This document shows positions 18,127 to 27,710 of a stretch of 64,000 bases of DNA, piece by piece. The position numbers and the translations under genes were made by a program. The stretch lies in contig NZ_NRQU01000004.1 in assembly GCF_004119495.1 (NCBI RefSeq), forward strand, positions 62,001 to 126,000. Reading direction: 5' to 3'. Within the stretch, counting starts at the first letter, position 1. Every line of letters begins with the position of its first letter. This stretch comes from Flavobacterium sp. YO12 (GTDB taxonomy: Bacteria > Bacteroidota > Bacteroidia > Flavobacteriales > Flavobacteriaceae). A model generated the notes under the pieces. The model had not been told where the DNA came from, ran no database searches, and saw only the letters and a program-made list of their open reading frames with translations.

Positions 18127-19617
18127 TTATCTACCGCGGTATGCAACATCAACAATTTTGCATAAACCCTCGTATTTGTTTAATAAAATTAAATTGCCAT
18201 TAACTGGAGGAACTTCATAGAGTTCTAACTTTCCTGTTGTTCCATAACTTCCAACAATCAAATATTTGGTTTTATTCGTCGCTCTTGGATTGAAATTGAT
18301 ATAGGTAATTTCTTCGGCTCCTTTATCCAGCATCAATTTAGCCGTCTGAGTTCCGTTATCATACTCATATAATTTACCTCCAACGGCATAAAACAAATAT
18401 CCAGAATCTGGACTGACAGCAAATTTTGTGGCCTTACCAAAATCAGGCGCATTCAAAATTTCTTTGTAATACACTTGTGCCAAAGCTCTGTTGAAACGAA
18501 GCAAATTGAATTTTCCAGAAGTCAGGTTTTTCAAAACTGCAAAGTTCTCATCTTGATTAAAGGCAGAAGTGGTCATATAAACCAAATCAGAATTGGTATT
18601 ATTCCAATCTAAAGCGGTGTCTGAACCTGTAACAGGAGGCATTGGCGCACATGTTCCTTTTGAAGTCGAATATCTTACAAAACGTCTAGCGGTCTGATCA
18701 TAAAAAACTGGCGTTCCAAACGTACCTCCGTTCTCTGCAATAAATGGCGCTGCATAAAAAGTTTTAGTTTCAGATTCTAATTTGTTTTGGGGTAGACCGT
18801 ATTTTATTTGCAATACCCTATAATAATAGTAAATATCTCCTTTACTATAAATCAAATTTTCTCCGCTTCCATTAGATTTCATAAAATCGACTCCAAAATT
18901 GGTAGGCAGCGATCCTCCTACGGTTTCGTACGCTAAATTTTGTGCTAGTGTCCATCCAAAAGAATCCGGATCTAATCTTGCCGTTCCGTTTTCTGTTGTA
19001 GTTACATAAATTCCATAAATTAATGGTGAAGATATAGGTTGATTAAAACATTCTACATCTACTGCTTTTCCTGTTAACTTAAGAGCTGAACCTGCAGCAT
19101 CTAATACATCTGTAATAATACGCGGCGTTGCTACGCCAGGAAGAATTGATATCATATCCAGACGTGGTTTTCCGTCAACATCACCAATAATCATCCAACC
19201 TTCATAAATGGAAGAAACAACATTTAAAGTAAAAGGTTCATGCTTCCAGGTTATTCCGGTCACTTTGTCTTTTACAAAATAATAAACCGTATATTTTGCA
19301 GGTGGTAACTTTAATTCGGCATCAAAATTTTTATTTGTACCGATCACAGTTTTAGAGTCCATTACAAGTTTTACTGGATTGATAGCTACCCATTCATATG
19401 TATACCGGTCAGGATCAGTACTATCGTCTAAGGTCGCATTTAAATTTGGTGTAATTTTAAGTTTTTCACCCGTATAAGCGGTATACGATGCTTCTATTCC
19501 AGTTGCTTTGATTTCGTTAATTTGGTTATAATTGTAATTTCCCTCATCATCGGTACAACTGCAAACCAAAACAAGCAATGCCGAAAGAGCTAAATAAATT
19601 TTTATAATTTTTAACAT
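18127..19617 (-). CDS. PKD-like family surface lipoprotein (SusE position)
   Basis: A 496-aa lipoprotein: lipobox before the cysteine in LVCSCTDDEGNYNY, then a PKD-like domain (GEKLKITPNLNATLDDS ... YTYEWVAINP) at about residues 40-130 and a larger C-terminal region with beta-propeller-like repeats (DSGYLFYAVGGKLYEYD). The family is typically found with SusC/SusD and DUF4843 lipoproteins and is thought to be a surface-exposed ligand-binding accessory. It follows the DUF4843 gene by 34 bases. The ligand is unknown; no carbohydrate enzyme occurs in the operon. Confidence 0.85.
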   Translation of the reverse strand: MLKIIKIYLALSALLVLVCSCTDDEGNYNYNQINEIKATGIEASYTAYTGEKLKITPNLNATLDDSTDPDRYTYEWVAINPVKLVMDSKTVIGTNKNFDAELKLPPAKYTVYYFVKDKVTGITWKHEPFTLNVVSSIYEGWMIIGDVDGKPRLDMISILPGVATPRIITDVLDAAGSALKLTGKAVDVECFNQPISSPLIYGIYVTTTENGTARLDPDSFGWTLAQNLAYETVGGSLPTNFGVDFMKSNGSGENLIYSKGDIYYYYRVLQIKYGLPQNKLESETKTFYAAPFIAENGGTFGTPVFYDQTARRFVRYSTSKGTCAPMPPVTGSDTALDWNNTNSDLVYMTTSAFNQDENFAVLKNLTSGKFNLLRFNRALAQVYYKEILNAPDFGKATKFAVSPDSGYLFYAVGGKLYEYDNGTQTAKLMLDKGAEEITYINFNPRATNKTKYLIVGSYGTTGKLELYEVPPVNGNLILLNKYEGLCKIVDVAYRGR

Positions 19618-19651
19618 TTTGTTATATTTTTTAGTTTAAAATAAATGCGTT

Positions 19652-20424
19652 TTAAGGAAAAATCATTTCTTTTCCATCCTCTTCATAAATAATATTTCCC
19701 GCTGCTTTTTGATCTGCCAGATAGCGTTTCATATAGTTTTGATAATACTGAATATCCGGAATTGACAATCCTGTTGATCCCAATTTCTGATTAAACATAC
19801 TTGGATCTAAATGCATTAAATCGCACATTAAGAAAAATTTCTTTGCTGTAAAAACGCCTAAAAAACCTGCAAACCATCCTGGCGGCTGCGATAATTTATC
19901 ATCAAATGTTAATTTGTATGAAATATGACTCATGGTTTTGTTGGTAAGCGAATTGATTACTTTGCTTTTCATATTAGTAGTAAACAATTCGTTTTCTTCT
20001 AAATTTAAGATCAGCAAAAAGCTATTCGTTTTCATATCAGCAGTTCTGAACACTTTCACTTCAATTGAATCAACTTCTTTGCCGGCATGCATAACAATAT
20101 TATCCGGAAGCTTAAAATGAGTACCTTCTATAGCTGTACTTTTTGAATCGATTACAACTTTTACTTTTCTGTCGACATCACTTACCTTTCCCTGTACTCT
20201 AATGGGAATTTTGTAAATACGATCTACTACTGCTGCTTTATCCAGCGCAAAACTAAATCCTGTACTATCTGTAGTAATTAACATCCCATTTGCCGGAATT
20301 GCAAAAACAGATGGCGAAAAATAAATATTATCTGTATCGTGATAGGTTTCTATTTCTTCCTGATTGCATGAAGTAAATCCTAAAAAGAATAAAAATGCAA
20401 AGCTTAAAATCAATTTTTTTTCAT
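19652..20424 (-). CDS. DUF4843 lipoprotein, start region frameshifted at an A8 run
   Basis: The frame is open from TTG at 20413, giving ILSFAFLFFLGFTSCNQEE, a lipoprotein signal lacking its positively charged start. An ATG lies at 20424-20422 followed by eight A's. With nine A's it would read MKKKLILSFAFLFFLGFTSC, an ideal lipoprotein signal peptide and a protein of about 257 aa. The body matches DUF4843 (DTDNIYFSPSVFAIPANGM ... YKIPIRVQGKVSDVDRKVKV), a family of SusD-associated lipoproteins. Either the sequence lost one A, the start is TTG, or slippage on A8 restores the frame. It sits 26 bases after susD. Confidence 0.82.
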
Positions 20425-20439
20425 GTTTATCTTTTTAAA

Positions 20440-21885
20440 TTATTGAAAGTTGATTTCGGCATCCGGCAAAGGCACAACATATTGAAGTGCTCCCATTGCA
20501 ATATTTCCAGAAGCTGCTGAGCCATTTGGTATTGCAGTGGTATTATTTCTTTTGTAATAAAAAAACAACTGCCCCTCACCCATAAATTCTTTCCTGTATT
20601 CTTTTGTTACTTCTGTTGCTAAAACTGCTGTAGCAGCCAGGTTTGTTAATCCTCTGTTATAACGAAGCGTATTTAGTAAAGCAATACCATCTGCGGGTAC
20701 TGTTGCCGTTTCTGCTGCAATTAAATACATTTCTGAAAGCTTGAACATTGGAATTTGCAGGCGAAAAACCATTCTGCTGTCTGGCACATCTGCATATTTA
20801 AAAAATGTTTTTTGCGTTTTTCCACCCACAACAGGAATCTTCCAGCTTGGCAAGCTTCGGTAATCGTTATCATTTGACTCAAAAACGGTATTTAATCTGT
20901 TCAATAATGGAGAATAAATCATAGCATCTCCTAACTTAGAATCAAACAAATCTTCTTGTGTTTTATACAAAGTGTAATCACTTAAAGCAAAGAAGTTCTC
21001 TGAAGAAAAAATTTTGTCTGGATTTGCTGAATTTGTAGCATCTAAAAATGAAGTCCAAGGGAAAAACGTCGTCGATTTTGCAAAGGTAATCACTTCATTT
21101 GCAGCTGTCGATGCTCCTGTTTTATCTCCAGCGTATAAAAGTACACGTGCTTTTAAACATTTTACAGCAAGATAATTCATTCTCATACCTCTATTTTGAG
21201 AATAATAAGGATTTGCATCATAATCATTAGTGGCTTTGTACTTTCCTGTTGTCAGGATTGGGTCTTTTTGTAACAACGTCAATGCTGCATCAATGTCTGC
21301 CAATATCTTACTCATGGCATCTTTTGCTGACAAAATTGGATTATTTGAAGTCACAGGTGCGTCATAATAGGGTATTGAAGGCATAGAAGGATCTACTTTG
21401 TAAATTGGACCGTATAGTCTCAGCATATCAAAATGCAGCATGGCACGTATGGCAATTGCTTCACCTCTTAAAAGATTTGCTTTTTCCGGAGAAGCAATTC
21501 CACTATGTTCTTCCAAACTTTCCAAAAATTTATTGGCCGACAGAATTGTAGTAAACGCTTTTTGCCAAATCTCTGTGAAAACTTTTTTGGGATTGGCTTC
21601 TGCATAAGCGTATAAAGCCATTTTGGTTTTAGTATGCGAAGCCGGCATGTTATACTGCTGCCCTAAAATATCTACCGCATCCATAGTAAGCTGTCTGCCA
21701 TAAAGCTCATCAGATGCAAGCATCATATAAAGTCCATTATGCACATTCTGCATTCCGGCTTCATCTTTAAATATTTGAGATTCTAAAATTTTATCCTGAG
21801 GCACCACATCCAGAAAATTACTGCAGCTTACTGCCGAAAATGCTATCAGGATTGATAATGCAATTTTATTAAAATACTGATTCAT
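20440..21885 (-). CDS. RagB/SusD-family nutrient-binding outer membrane lipoprotein
   Basis: The 481-aa SusD partner of the SusC gene 10 bases upstream. Lipobox AVSCSNFLDVVPQDKI is the typical SusD start, followed by TPR-like helices (RGEAIAIRAMLHFDMLRLYGPIY, a strong family signature) and the C-terminal PLPDAEINFQ. SusD lipoproteins cap the SusC barrel on the cell surface and deliver ligand to it. Given the neighbouring thioredoxins and proteases, the ligand may be a peptide (RagB-like) rather than a glycan. Confidence 0.95.
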   Translation of the reverse strand: MNQYFNKIALSILIAFSAVSCSNFLDVVPQDKILESQIFKDEAGMQNVHNGLYMMLASDELYGRQLTMDAVDILGQQYNMPASHTKTKMALYAYAEANPKKVFTEIWQKAFTTILSANKFLESLEEHSGIASPEKANLLRGEAIAIRAMLHFDMLRLYGPIYKVDPSMPSIPYYDAPVTSNNPILSAKDAMSKILADIDAALTLLQKDPILTTGKYKATNDYDANPYYSQNRGMRMNYLAVKCLKARVLLYAGDKTGASTAANEVITFAKSTTFFPWTSFLDATNSANPDKIFSSENFFALSDYTLYKTQEDLFDSKLGDAMIYSPLLNRLNTVFESNDNDYRSLPSWKIPVVGGKTQKTFFKYADVPDSRMVFRLQIPMFKLSEMYLIAAETATVPADGIALLNTLRYNRGLTNLAATAVLATEVTKEYRKEFMGEGQLFFYYKRNNTTAIPNGSAASGNIAMGALQYVVPLPDAEINFQ

Positions 21886-21895
21886 AATAATGGTA

Positions 21896-24800
21896 TTAAA
21901 ATGTTACGCTTAGACTTAAAGAAAAAATTCTTGAAAAAGGATAGCTAATCCCTCGTTCGACTTTCATAGTCGAAACTTTGAAAAAATCATTGGCATAGGC
22001 ATTAAATCCTAATCCGGCCATCCCCGATTTCTTCAGCCATTCTCTGTTGGTTACTCTGTACCCTATGCGAAGAGCTTCTCCGGCTATATAATCATCTTTT
22101 TGAATAAAACGGGAAGAAATAGGAGTTACACTCGTTAAATCGATTGCCTTAAACTGAGCCATTTGCCCCGGTGTAGTCCAACGATCCAAAAATGCTCTTG
22201 CATCCTGATTTTCAAAAACATTATCTGAATCGATATTTTCTACTTTATTGTACAATGCAGTATTAAATCTGTCTGCACCAAAACTATAGCGGATGAAAAC
22301 TCCGATATTAAAATTCTTATAATTAAAAGTTGTAGAAACAACTCCTGTGGCTATTTCTCTCGAATTTCCCATTACAACCTCATCTTTTTTATCTAATATA
22401 AAAGTGGTTTCTCCATTTTTCTTTAAGAAAACTTCTCTTCCTGTTCCAGGATCAATTCCTAATGAAGGTACTGCCCAAAGATCATTTGTACTTGCTCCAT
22501 CATAATATCTGGTAAGACTAGTAGTTTTTTTAGCGGCGTCATTTAAAGAAGCCAATGCATTATTAAAACCTCCTAATTCATTTTCGTTTGTGGTTGCTGT
22601 TAATCCGAGACCCCAAATAATATTCTGTTTTAAGTTGTTGATGATATTATAATTTGCTTTTAGTTCTAATCCGCGGGTTGTGATATAACCTACATTTAAC
22701 GGATAAGCAGTTACTCCAGTAGAAGCGGCAAGATCTATAGCAACAATTTGTGGTGAAGTCTGACGCTTATAAGCTCCCAAAGTCACTGTAAGCCTGTTTC
22801 TAAACATTGCCAGATCTAATCCTAAAGATAAATCTTCTGTTTTCTGAGGTTCTAAATCAGCATTTGATAATTGGGTAATATTTAATCCTGCTCCAAAAAT
22901 ATTAGTGTTAGGATCGTATTCGTAAATATCATGGGACGCATATCCTACTAAATTTTGATTTCCAGTTTGTCCAAAATTGGCACGAACTTTAAAAATATTG
23001 ACAATATTTTGATCCATTTTAAACTCGTTGTTGATATTCCATCCTATACCAACACCCCAATACGGCGAATATTTTTTGTTTGTCCCAAAGTTTGTCGCTC
23101 CTGAAATTGTCTGGGTAAAGTCGAACAAATATTTTCTGTCGTAAGCATAGTTCACCTGATTAGTTAAATCGACACTTCTAACTAATTCATAATCGACAAA
23201 CGGCTGTGAGTTTTTTTCAAATCCAAAAGCAAAAGATGGGTTTCCTGGAACTCCTAAAGGAAATCCTCTTAAAACAGAGCCGTAAGCATCATAGTTTGTT
23301 TCATATGCCGAAGCTCGCATGGTATAATTTATAGAATGAACATTATTAAAAACATTTGAATAGGTACCTCCAATATTTGCATTCCATTTATTAGTCAAAT
23401 AATCTCTTCTTCTATATTTTCCTTTCTCAGATGGAATATCTAATATATATCGCGTATCATCCGGCGAAACAAATTCTGTTTTCTGTTTATCAAGTCTTGT
23501 AACAGAAATTGCGGCAGTTGTTTTTATATGTGGATTGAAATCGTAATTAAGCGCAAAGTTGTTCGTGAAATTAAATTCACCGCTCTTGTTAAAACTATTC
23601 AATCTAACATTGTACAAAGGGTTTTCCGGCTGATTAATAACCAATTCATTTGGTGGCAATGGTAATGAAGATCCGTCTAAATAGCGGGTTGCCACACCAT
23701 TTTCATTATATTTTTCATAGTACGGACTCACCTTTGCCCAAGTAGCAAAATCACCATAAGGAGATTCCTGATTGTCTGCTCCTGAAACCAATAGATTATT
23801 ATTGATACTTAATTTTTTACGTTTGTATGTGATATTGGCACTATAACCCCAGGTATTGTGCTCAGTACCTTTCATGGTTCCTGAAACAGTTTTGTAATTT
23901 CCGGCCAAATTAAATCGAAGTTCTTCTGATCCTCCGCCAATGGTCAAACTGTGTCCAGATGTTAATCCCATTTGAATGGGTTCATTAAGCCAATAGGTAT
24001 TAACACCACGACGTACTGCAGCCAAACGCTGGTTATAAACATCATTCCATTTATAAACGGTTTGCAAAGGAGTTCCCGGGTTTGGGATATAAGCTTTAGA
24101 AATTCTTTCGAATTCTAGTTTTTGCTCTGCATTCATTAAATTATAAACACTCAAATCTGCAAATTCGTAAGAGGAATTATAAACATAAGAAAGTTGCAGT
24201 TGTCCAGGAATGGGTTTATTAGTTTCAACAACAACAACTCCATTTGCTGAACGTGAACCGTACAATGCTGTAGAAGCCGCATCCTTAAGCAAAGTAACGC
24301 TGGCAATTCTATTAATATCTAAATCAACAATCTGTTGTAAAGTAGTTGGAAACCCGTCCAAAATAAACAACGGCTGGTTTGGATCTTCTTTAAATTGATC
24401 ATCTACCTGATTAACTGATAAACTCGTTTGTCCTCTCACCTCAATTACTGGTAATACATTTGGATTAGACCCTGCAATATTGTTACTCAAAACAATAAAA
24501 GAAGGATCTAAAGTTTTTAAAGCTTGAACGACATTTTGTGTAGAAATCTGTCTTAATTCTTCACCTCTAAAAGTTGAAACTGCTCCAGTAATCAATTCTT
24601 TTTTACGTACAGTAACTCCGGTATTAACAACAACGCCTTCTAATTCATTTCTCTCTTCAGAAAGTTTAATGTTAATTACTTTTCTTTTATTAACATCAAC
24701 AACCTGCGCACGATGTCCAATATAAGTAAACAAAACTTGTCCGTCTTCTGGAGCTGTAATACTATATTTTCCGTCAAAATCAGTTTGAGTGGCTGCACCT

Positions 24801-25276
24801 GTACCTTTTACTTTGATATTTACACCTGGAATAGGATCTCCTTTATCATTGGTAACAGTACCTTTTATTTCAATCAATTTTGACTGAAAGACAAGTTCAT
24901 GTTCTTTTGGTACTTTTCTAACTATAATGGTATTTCCATTTGAAAAACTAAAATCAAAATCTTTACTGGAAAAGGTGTTTTCTAAAAGGTCATTCACACG
25001 GATTTTTCCTTTTTTAAGATGTACTTTAGGCAATTTTTTAAATAAATCTTCCTGATAAATAAAAGTATAATCTGTCTGCTTTTTAATGATTTCAAAAACT
25101 TCATCTACAGACACTGTTTTATCAGCGGCAATTACAACTTTTGTGTTTTGTGAAAATAGATTTACGGGCGAAAAACCAAAAATTGTAGTACAAAATAAGA
25201 ATACAAAAGTTCTCATAATGTTAATAATTAGCCCTTTTCTAAGATAGAAATAGGCACTGGTTAATTTAAATTTCAT
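21896..25276 (-). CDS. SusC/RagA-family TonB-linked receptor with STN domain
   Basis: A 1126-aa outer membrane transporter. After a signal region (ending NLFSQN) comes an STN domain at about 45-120 (VSVDEVFEIIKKQTDYTFIYQ), a carboxypeptidase-regulatory-like domain at about 135-210 (GTVTNDKGDPIPGVNIKVKG), the plug (PLFILDGFPTTLQQIVDL, LLKDAASTALYGSRSANGVVVVET) and a C-terminal beta-barrel ending SLSVTF. The STN domain is the part that contacts a FecR-type anti-sigma factor, and both FecR and the ECF sigma genes lie directly upstream. Ligand binding therefore probably switches on the operon. Confidence 0.95.
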   Translation of the reverse strand: MKFKLTSAYFYLRKGLIINIMRTFVFLFCTTIFGFSPVNLFSQNTKVVIAADKTVSVDEVFEIIKKQTDYTFIYQEDLFKKLPKVHLKKGKIRVNDLLENTFSSKDFDFSFSNGNTIIVRKVPKEHELVFQSKLIEIKGTVTNDKGDPIPGVNIKVKGTGAATQTDFDGKYSITAPEDGQVLFTYIGHRAQVVDVNKRKVINIKLSEERNELEGVVVNTGVTVRKKELITGAVSTFRGEELRQISTQNVVQALKTLDPSFIVLSNNIAGSNPNVLPVIEVRGQTSLSVNQVDDQFKEDPNQPLFILDGFPTTLQQIVDLDINRIASVTLLKDAASTALYGSRSANGVVVVETNKPIPGQLQLSYVYNSSYEFADLSVYNLMNAEQKLEFERISKAYIPNPGTPLQTVYKWNDVYNQRLAAVRRGVNTYWLNEPIQMGLTSGHSLTIGGGSEELRFNLAGNYKTVSGTMKGTEHNTWGYSANITYKRKKLSINNNLLVSGADNQESPYGDFATWAKVSPYYEKYNENGVATRYLDGSSLPLPPNELVINQPENPLYNVRLNSFNKSGEFNFTNNFALNYDFNPHIKTTAAISVTRLDKQKTEFVSPDDTRYILDIPSEKGKYRRRDYLTNKWNANIGGTYSNVFNNVHSINYTMRASAYETNYDAYGSVLRGFPLGVPGNPSFAFGFEKNSQPFVDYELVRSVDLTNQVNYAYDRKYLFDFTQTISGATNFGTNKKYSPYWGVGIGWNINNEFKMDQNIVNIFKVRANFGQTGNQNLVGYASHDIYEYDPNTNIFGAGLNITQLSNADLEPQKTEDLSLGLDLAMFRNRLTVTLGAYKRQTSPQIVAIDLAASTGVTAYPLNVGYITTRGLELKANYNIINNLKQNIIWGLGLTATTNENELGGFNNALASLNDAAKKTTSLTRYYDGASTNDLWAVPSLGIDPGTGREVFLKKNGETTFILDKKDEVVMGNSREIATGVVSTTFNYKNFNIGVFIRYSFGADRFNTALYNKVENIDSDNVFENQDARAFLDRWTTPGQMAQFKAIDLTSVTPISSRFIQKDDYIAGEALRIGYRVTNREWLKKSGMAGLGFNAYANDFFKVSTMKVERGISYPFSRIFSLSLSVTF

Positions 25277-25335
25277 AAATTTACATGTTAATTGGTTGGT
25301 TGGTTATTAAAACTGATCAATGGATTGATACATAG

Positions 25336-25383
25336 AAAGGGATAAAGTGCTGTACGGTGAGAGGTCTGAACTTTAATCCCTTT
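25336..25383 (-). terminator. Hairpin between FecR and SusC genes
   Basis: AAAGGGATAAAGT pairs with ACTTTAATCCCTTT with one bulged base, directly after the FecR stop. It may end the sigma/anti-sigma transcript, so that susC is transcribed mainly from its own sigma-dependent promoter. Confidence 0.55.
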
Positions 25384-25388
25384 TCTTT

Positions 25389-26540
25389 TTACTTGATAAT
25401 AATCTTATCGTCTTTTTTCTCATAGGCATTAATAAAATTAATATTCTTAATTGTCGTTAATATGTCTTCTAGTTTTTGATTTTTATTTAAAACCCCATTA
25501 AACTTAACATTGCCAAGCGCTGGATCTGCAAATGCAATATCTACATCGTACCATCGCGACAGTACTTTTGCAATCTCCTTAAGCGGCATTCCTTTAAAAA
25601 CAAACAAGCCTTTTCTCCAGGAAATTTCATTATACACATCGACCTGAGCAATAGCAATATGATCGTTGTTGTTACTAATTGTTGATTGCTCGTTTGGCGT
25701 TAAAATTTCTTTATTGTTTGAATTGCTTACGGCAACCTTACCTTTTACCAATGTGGTATAAATTGCGGCTTCGTCTTTGTAGGCTTTAATATTAAACTCG
25801 GTACCAATAACCTCAACATTTTGCATTTGGGTTTTTACTTTAAATTTGGACCCTTTGTGTTTTGTACTTGGTGACACTTCAAAATAGGCTTCTCCATAAA
25901 CCAGTTCTACTTGTCGGGTTTCTCCATCAACAAAAGCAACTGGATATCTTAATTGTGATTCTGAGTTTAACCAAACTTTTGTGCTGTCTGCCAGCTGTAC
26001 AAAAAACTGCCCTCCTCTTGGAATCGTTAAAAAGTTATTTTTAATTCCTGCAGGTCTATTTTCTTTTGAATTGTAAACCAGTTTTTCTCCATTACTTGAA
26101 GCATTTCCTTTATTGTAAGCTTTACCTTTTTCTAATGTAATTACTGAACCGTCTTCTAACGTCAAAGTTGCTTTATCACTTCCTATCAAAATTTCTTTGT
26201 GAGCCACAACAGGGGTTTCAATTTTGAGTGGATTGGTTTTATTGACAATTATCGAAATGGAAATCAGCAATAACAATGACGCTGCCATGGCAATAAACTT
26301 AAATCGGGTTGTAGTATAAAATGGTTTAAGCGGAATTGTTTTTGTTTCGTTCGACTGAATTGCTTCTTGAAGACGCATTCTCATTTTGTGCTCCAATTCG
26401 TCTTTAGAACCCAAAGAATCATCCCATTCTTTTGAAGTCTGGAAACTTTCGTAAAAACGCAGTAATTGTTTATTCTCCTCCCGATTAGTATCACCAGAAA
26501 GATATCTGTTTAATAACGTTAAGAATTCTTCTTTTTTCAT
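25389..26540 (-). CDS. FecR-family anti-sigma factor
   Basis: A 383-aa inner-membrane protein: a cytoplasmic N-terminal domain that would bind the sigma factor (residues 1-80), one transmembrane helix at about 82-99 (FIAMAASLLLLISISIIV), a periplasmic FecR domain (FLTIPRGGQFFVQLADSTKVWLNSESQLRYP, EAYFEV, FNIKAY) and the C-terminal DUF4974 domain (GLFVFKGMPLKEIAKVLSRWYDVDI) that contacts the STN domain of the partner receptor. It lies between the ECF sigma gene and its SusC. Confidence 0.95.
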   Translation of the reverse strand: MKKEEFLTLLNRYLSGDTNREENKQLLRFYESFQTSKEWDDSLGSKDELEHKMRMRLQEAIQSNETKTIPLKPFYTTTRFKFIAMAASLLLLISISIIVNKTNPLKIETPVVAHKEILIGSDKATLTLEDGSVITLEKGKAYNKGNASSNGEKLVYNSKENRPAGIKNNFLTIPRGGQFFVQLADSTKVWLNSESQLRYPVAFVDGETRQVELVYGEAYFEVSPSTKHKGSKFKVKTQMQNVEVIGTEFNIKAYKDEAAIYTTLVKGKVAVSNSNNKEILTPNEQSTISNNNDHIAIAQVDVYNEISWRKGLFVFKGMPLKEIAKVLSRWYDVDIAFADPALGNVKFNGVLNKNQKLEDILTTIKNINFINAYEKKDDKIIIK

Positions 26541-26710
26541 TTTTTTTACTATTAATGCGGGAGTATATTAAGTAAGTATCTAAAAAGATATTTACCCCCT
26601 AGTCCAAATCGTATTTTTTTTATCTTTTTTATCTTTTTAAGAAAAGTCTCGTTGTAAATAAAAAAATTCAACGGTTTAAACTTGTAATTGGTAATCATTT
26701 CAGCTTTCTC

Positions 26711-27301
26711 CTAAAGATTTTTAGAAAGCCACAAAATCATTGCAACACTCAGAATATTGCCCATTGACAAACGAATACTATGAAGTGCTTTTGTTATATG
26801 ATTTTCGACAGTTTTTGTAGAAATATTGAGGCGCTCAGCAATTTCTTTATGACTTAACTGTTCTTCTCTGCTTAATTTATAAACCAATTGGCATTTTTCA
26901 GGAAGATTCTCAACTATAGAATTAATGTGATACACCAATTCATCATGCATCAATTGGGTTTCTGGTGTGGTATATTGAAAACGTTTTTCTAAATCATCAA
27001 AAAGTTCGACATGAATTTTGTCTTTATTCCTTCTTATATGATTAAAAACCTGATATCGGGCACAGGCATACATATATCCTTTTAACGAAATATGAATTTC
27101 AAGTTTCTCGCGATTGTGCCAGATATTCATAAATATATCCTGAATAATATCCTCACACAATTCCCTATCCTTTAACACATTATAAGAAGACATAAACAAA
27201 GACTGCCAAAATTTATTGTACAGTTCATTCAACGCAGTTTCATCCCCATTACGTAAGCGGTCTATTAAAATGACATCTTGATTTAGGTCTGGTTTTGACA
27301 A
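26711..27301 (-). CDS. ECF RNA polymerase sigma-70 factor
   Basis: A 196-aa sigma factor of the Bacteroidota FecI-like group. Region 2 lies at about 20-65 (ALNELYNKFWQSLFMSSYNVL ... EDIIQDIFMNIWHNREKL) and region 4 at about 130-175 (LPEKCQLVYKLSREEQLSHKEIAERLNISTKTVENHITKA). The FecR gene follows 170 bases later. It probably directs transcription of the SusC/SusD island to about 11.4 kb when the receptor signals through FecR. Confidence 0.95.
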   Translation of the reverse strand: MSKPDLNQDVILIDRLRNGDETALNELYNKFWQSLFMSSYNVLKDRELCEDIIQDIFMNIWHNREKLEIHISLKGYMYACARYQVFNHIRRNKDKIHVELFDDLEKRFQYTTPETQLMHDELVYHINSIVENLPEKCQLVYKLSREEQLSHKEIAERLNISTKTVENHITKALHSIRLSMGNILSVAMILWLSKNL

Positions 27302-27710
27302 TTGTTTATTAGTTTGAATAGGTAAGTTTCAGCAAACATAATAAAATATTTGAATATTTTTAATTTGTTATGAACCAAGAACTTTTGTTATGTTTTTAAC
27401 ATTTATTTTTGATTTAAACCAATTTTACATCTCTTCTAAAATAACTTAAAAATGCATGCCTCAAAATATAAATTTGTCAATCCTTTTGAAATAAAAAAAA
27501 GAATTTATTAAAAATTTTAGCAAAACATTAACAGATTTACCCTTAAAATAAAAATGTTAAATCTAATTTTCATGCAGCTAATTTCTTTAAAACTATAAAA
27601 ACAAATTTGTTGTCATTTCTATTTTGTTTACAAAGCAAGAAAGTACAAAATACAGGATTAAAAAATAAATAGTACCTTATCCTACTTTTTCAAAACTGTA
27701 TCTTCCTGCT
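27302..27710. other. Non-coding divergent promoter region
   Basis: This 409-base AT-rich gap separates the minus-strand sigma gene from the plus-strand AraC gene. No credible small gene, terminator or strong palindrome was found; it must carry promoters for both sides. Confidence 0.5.
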
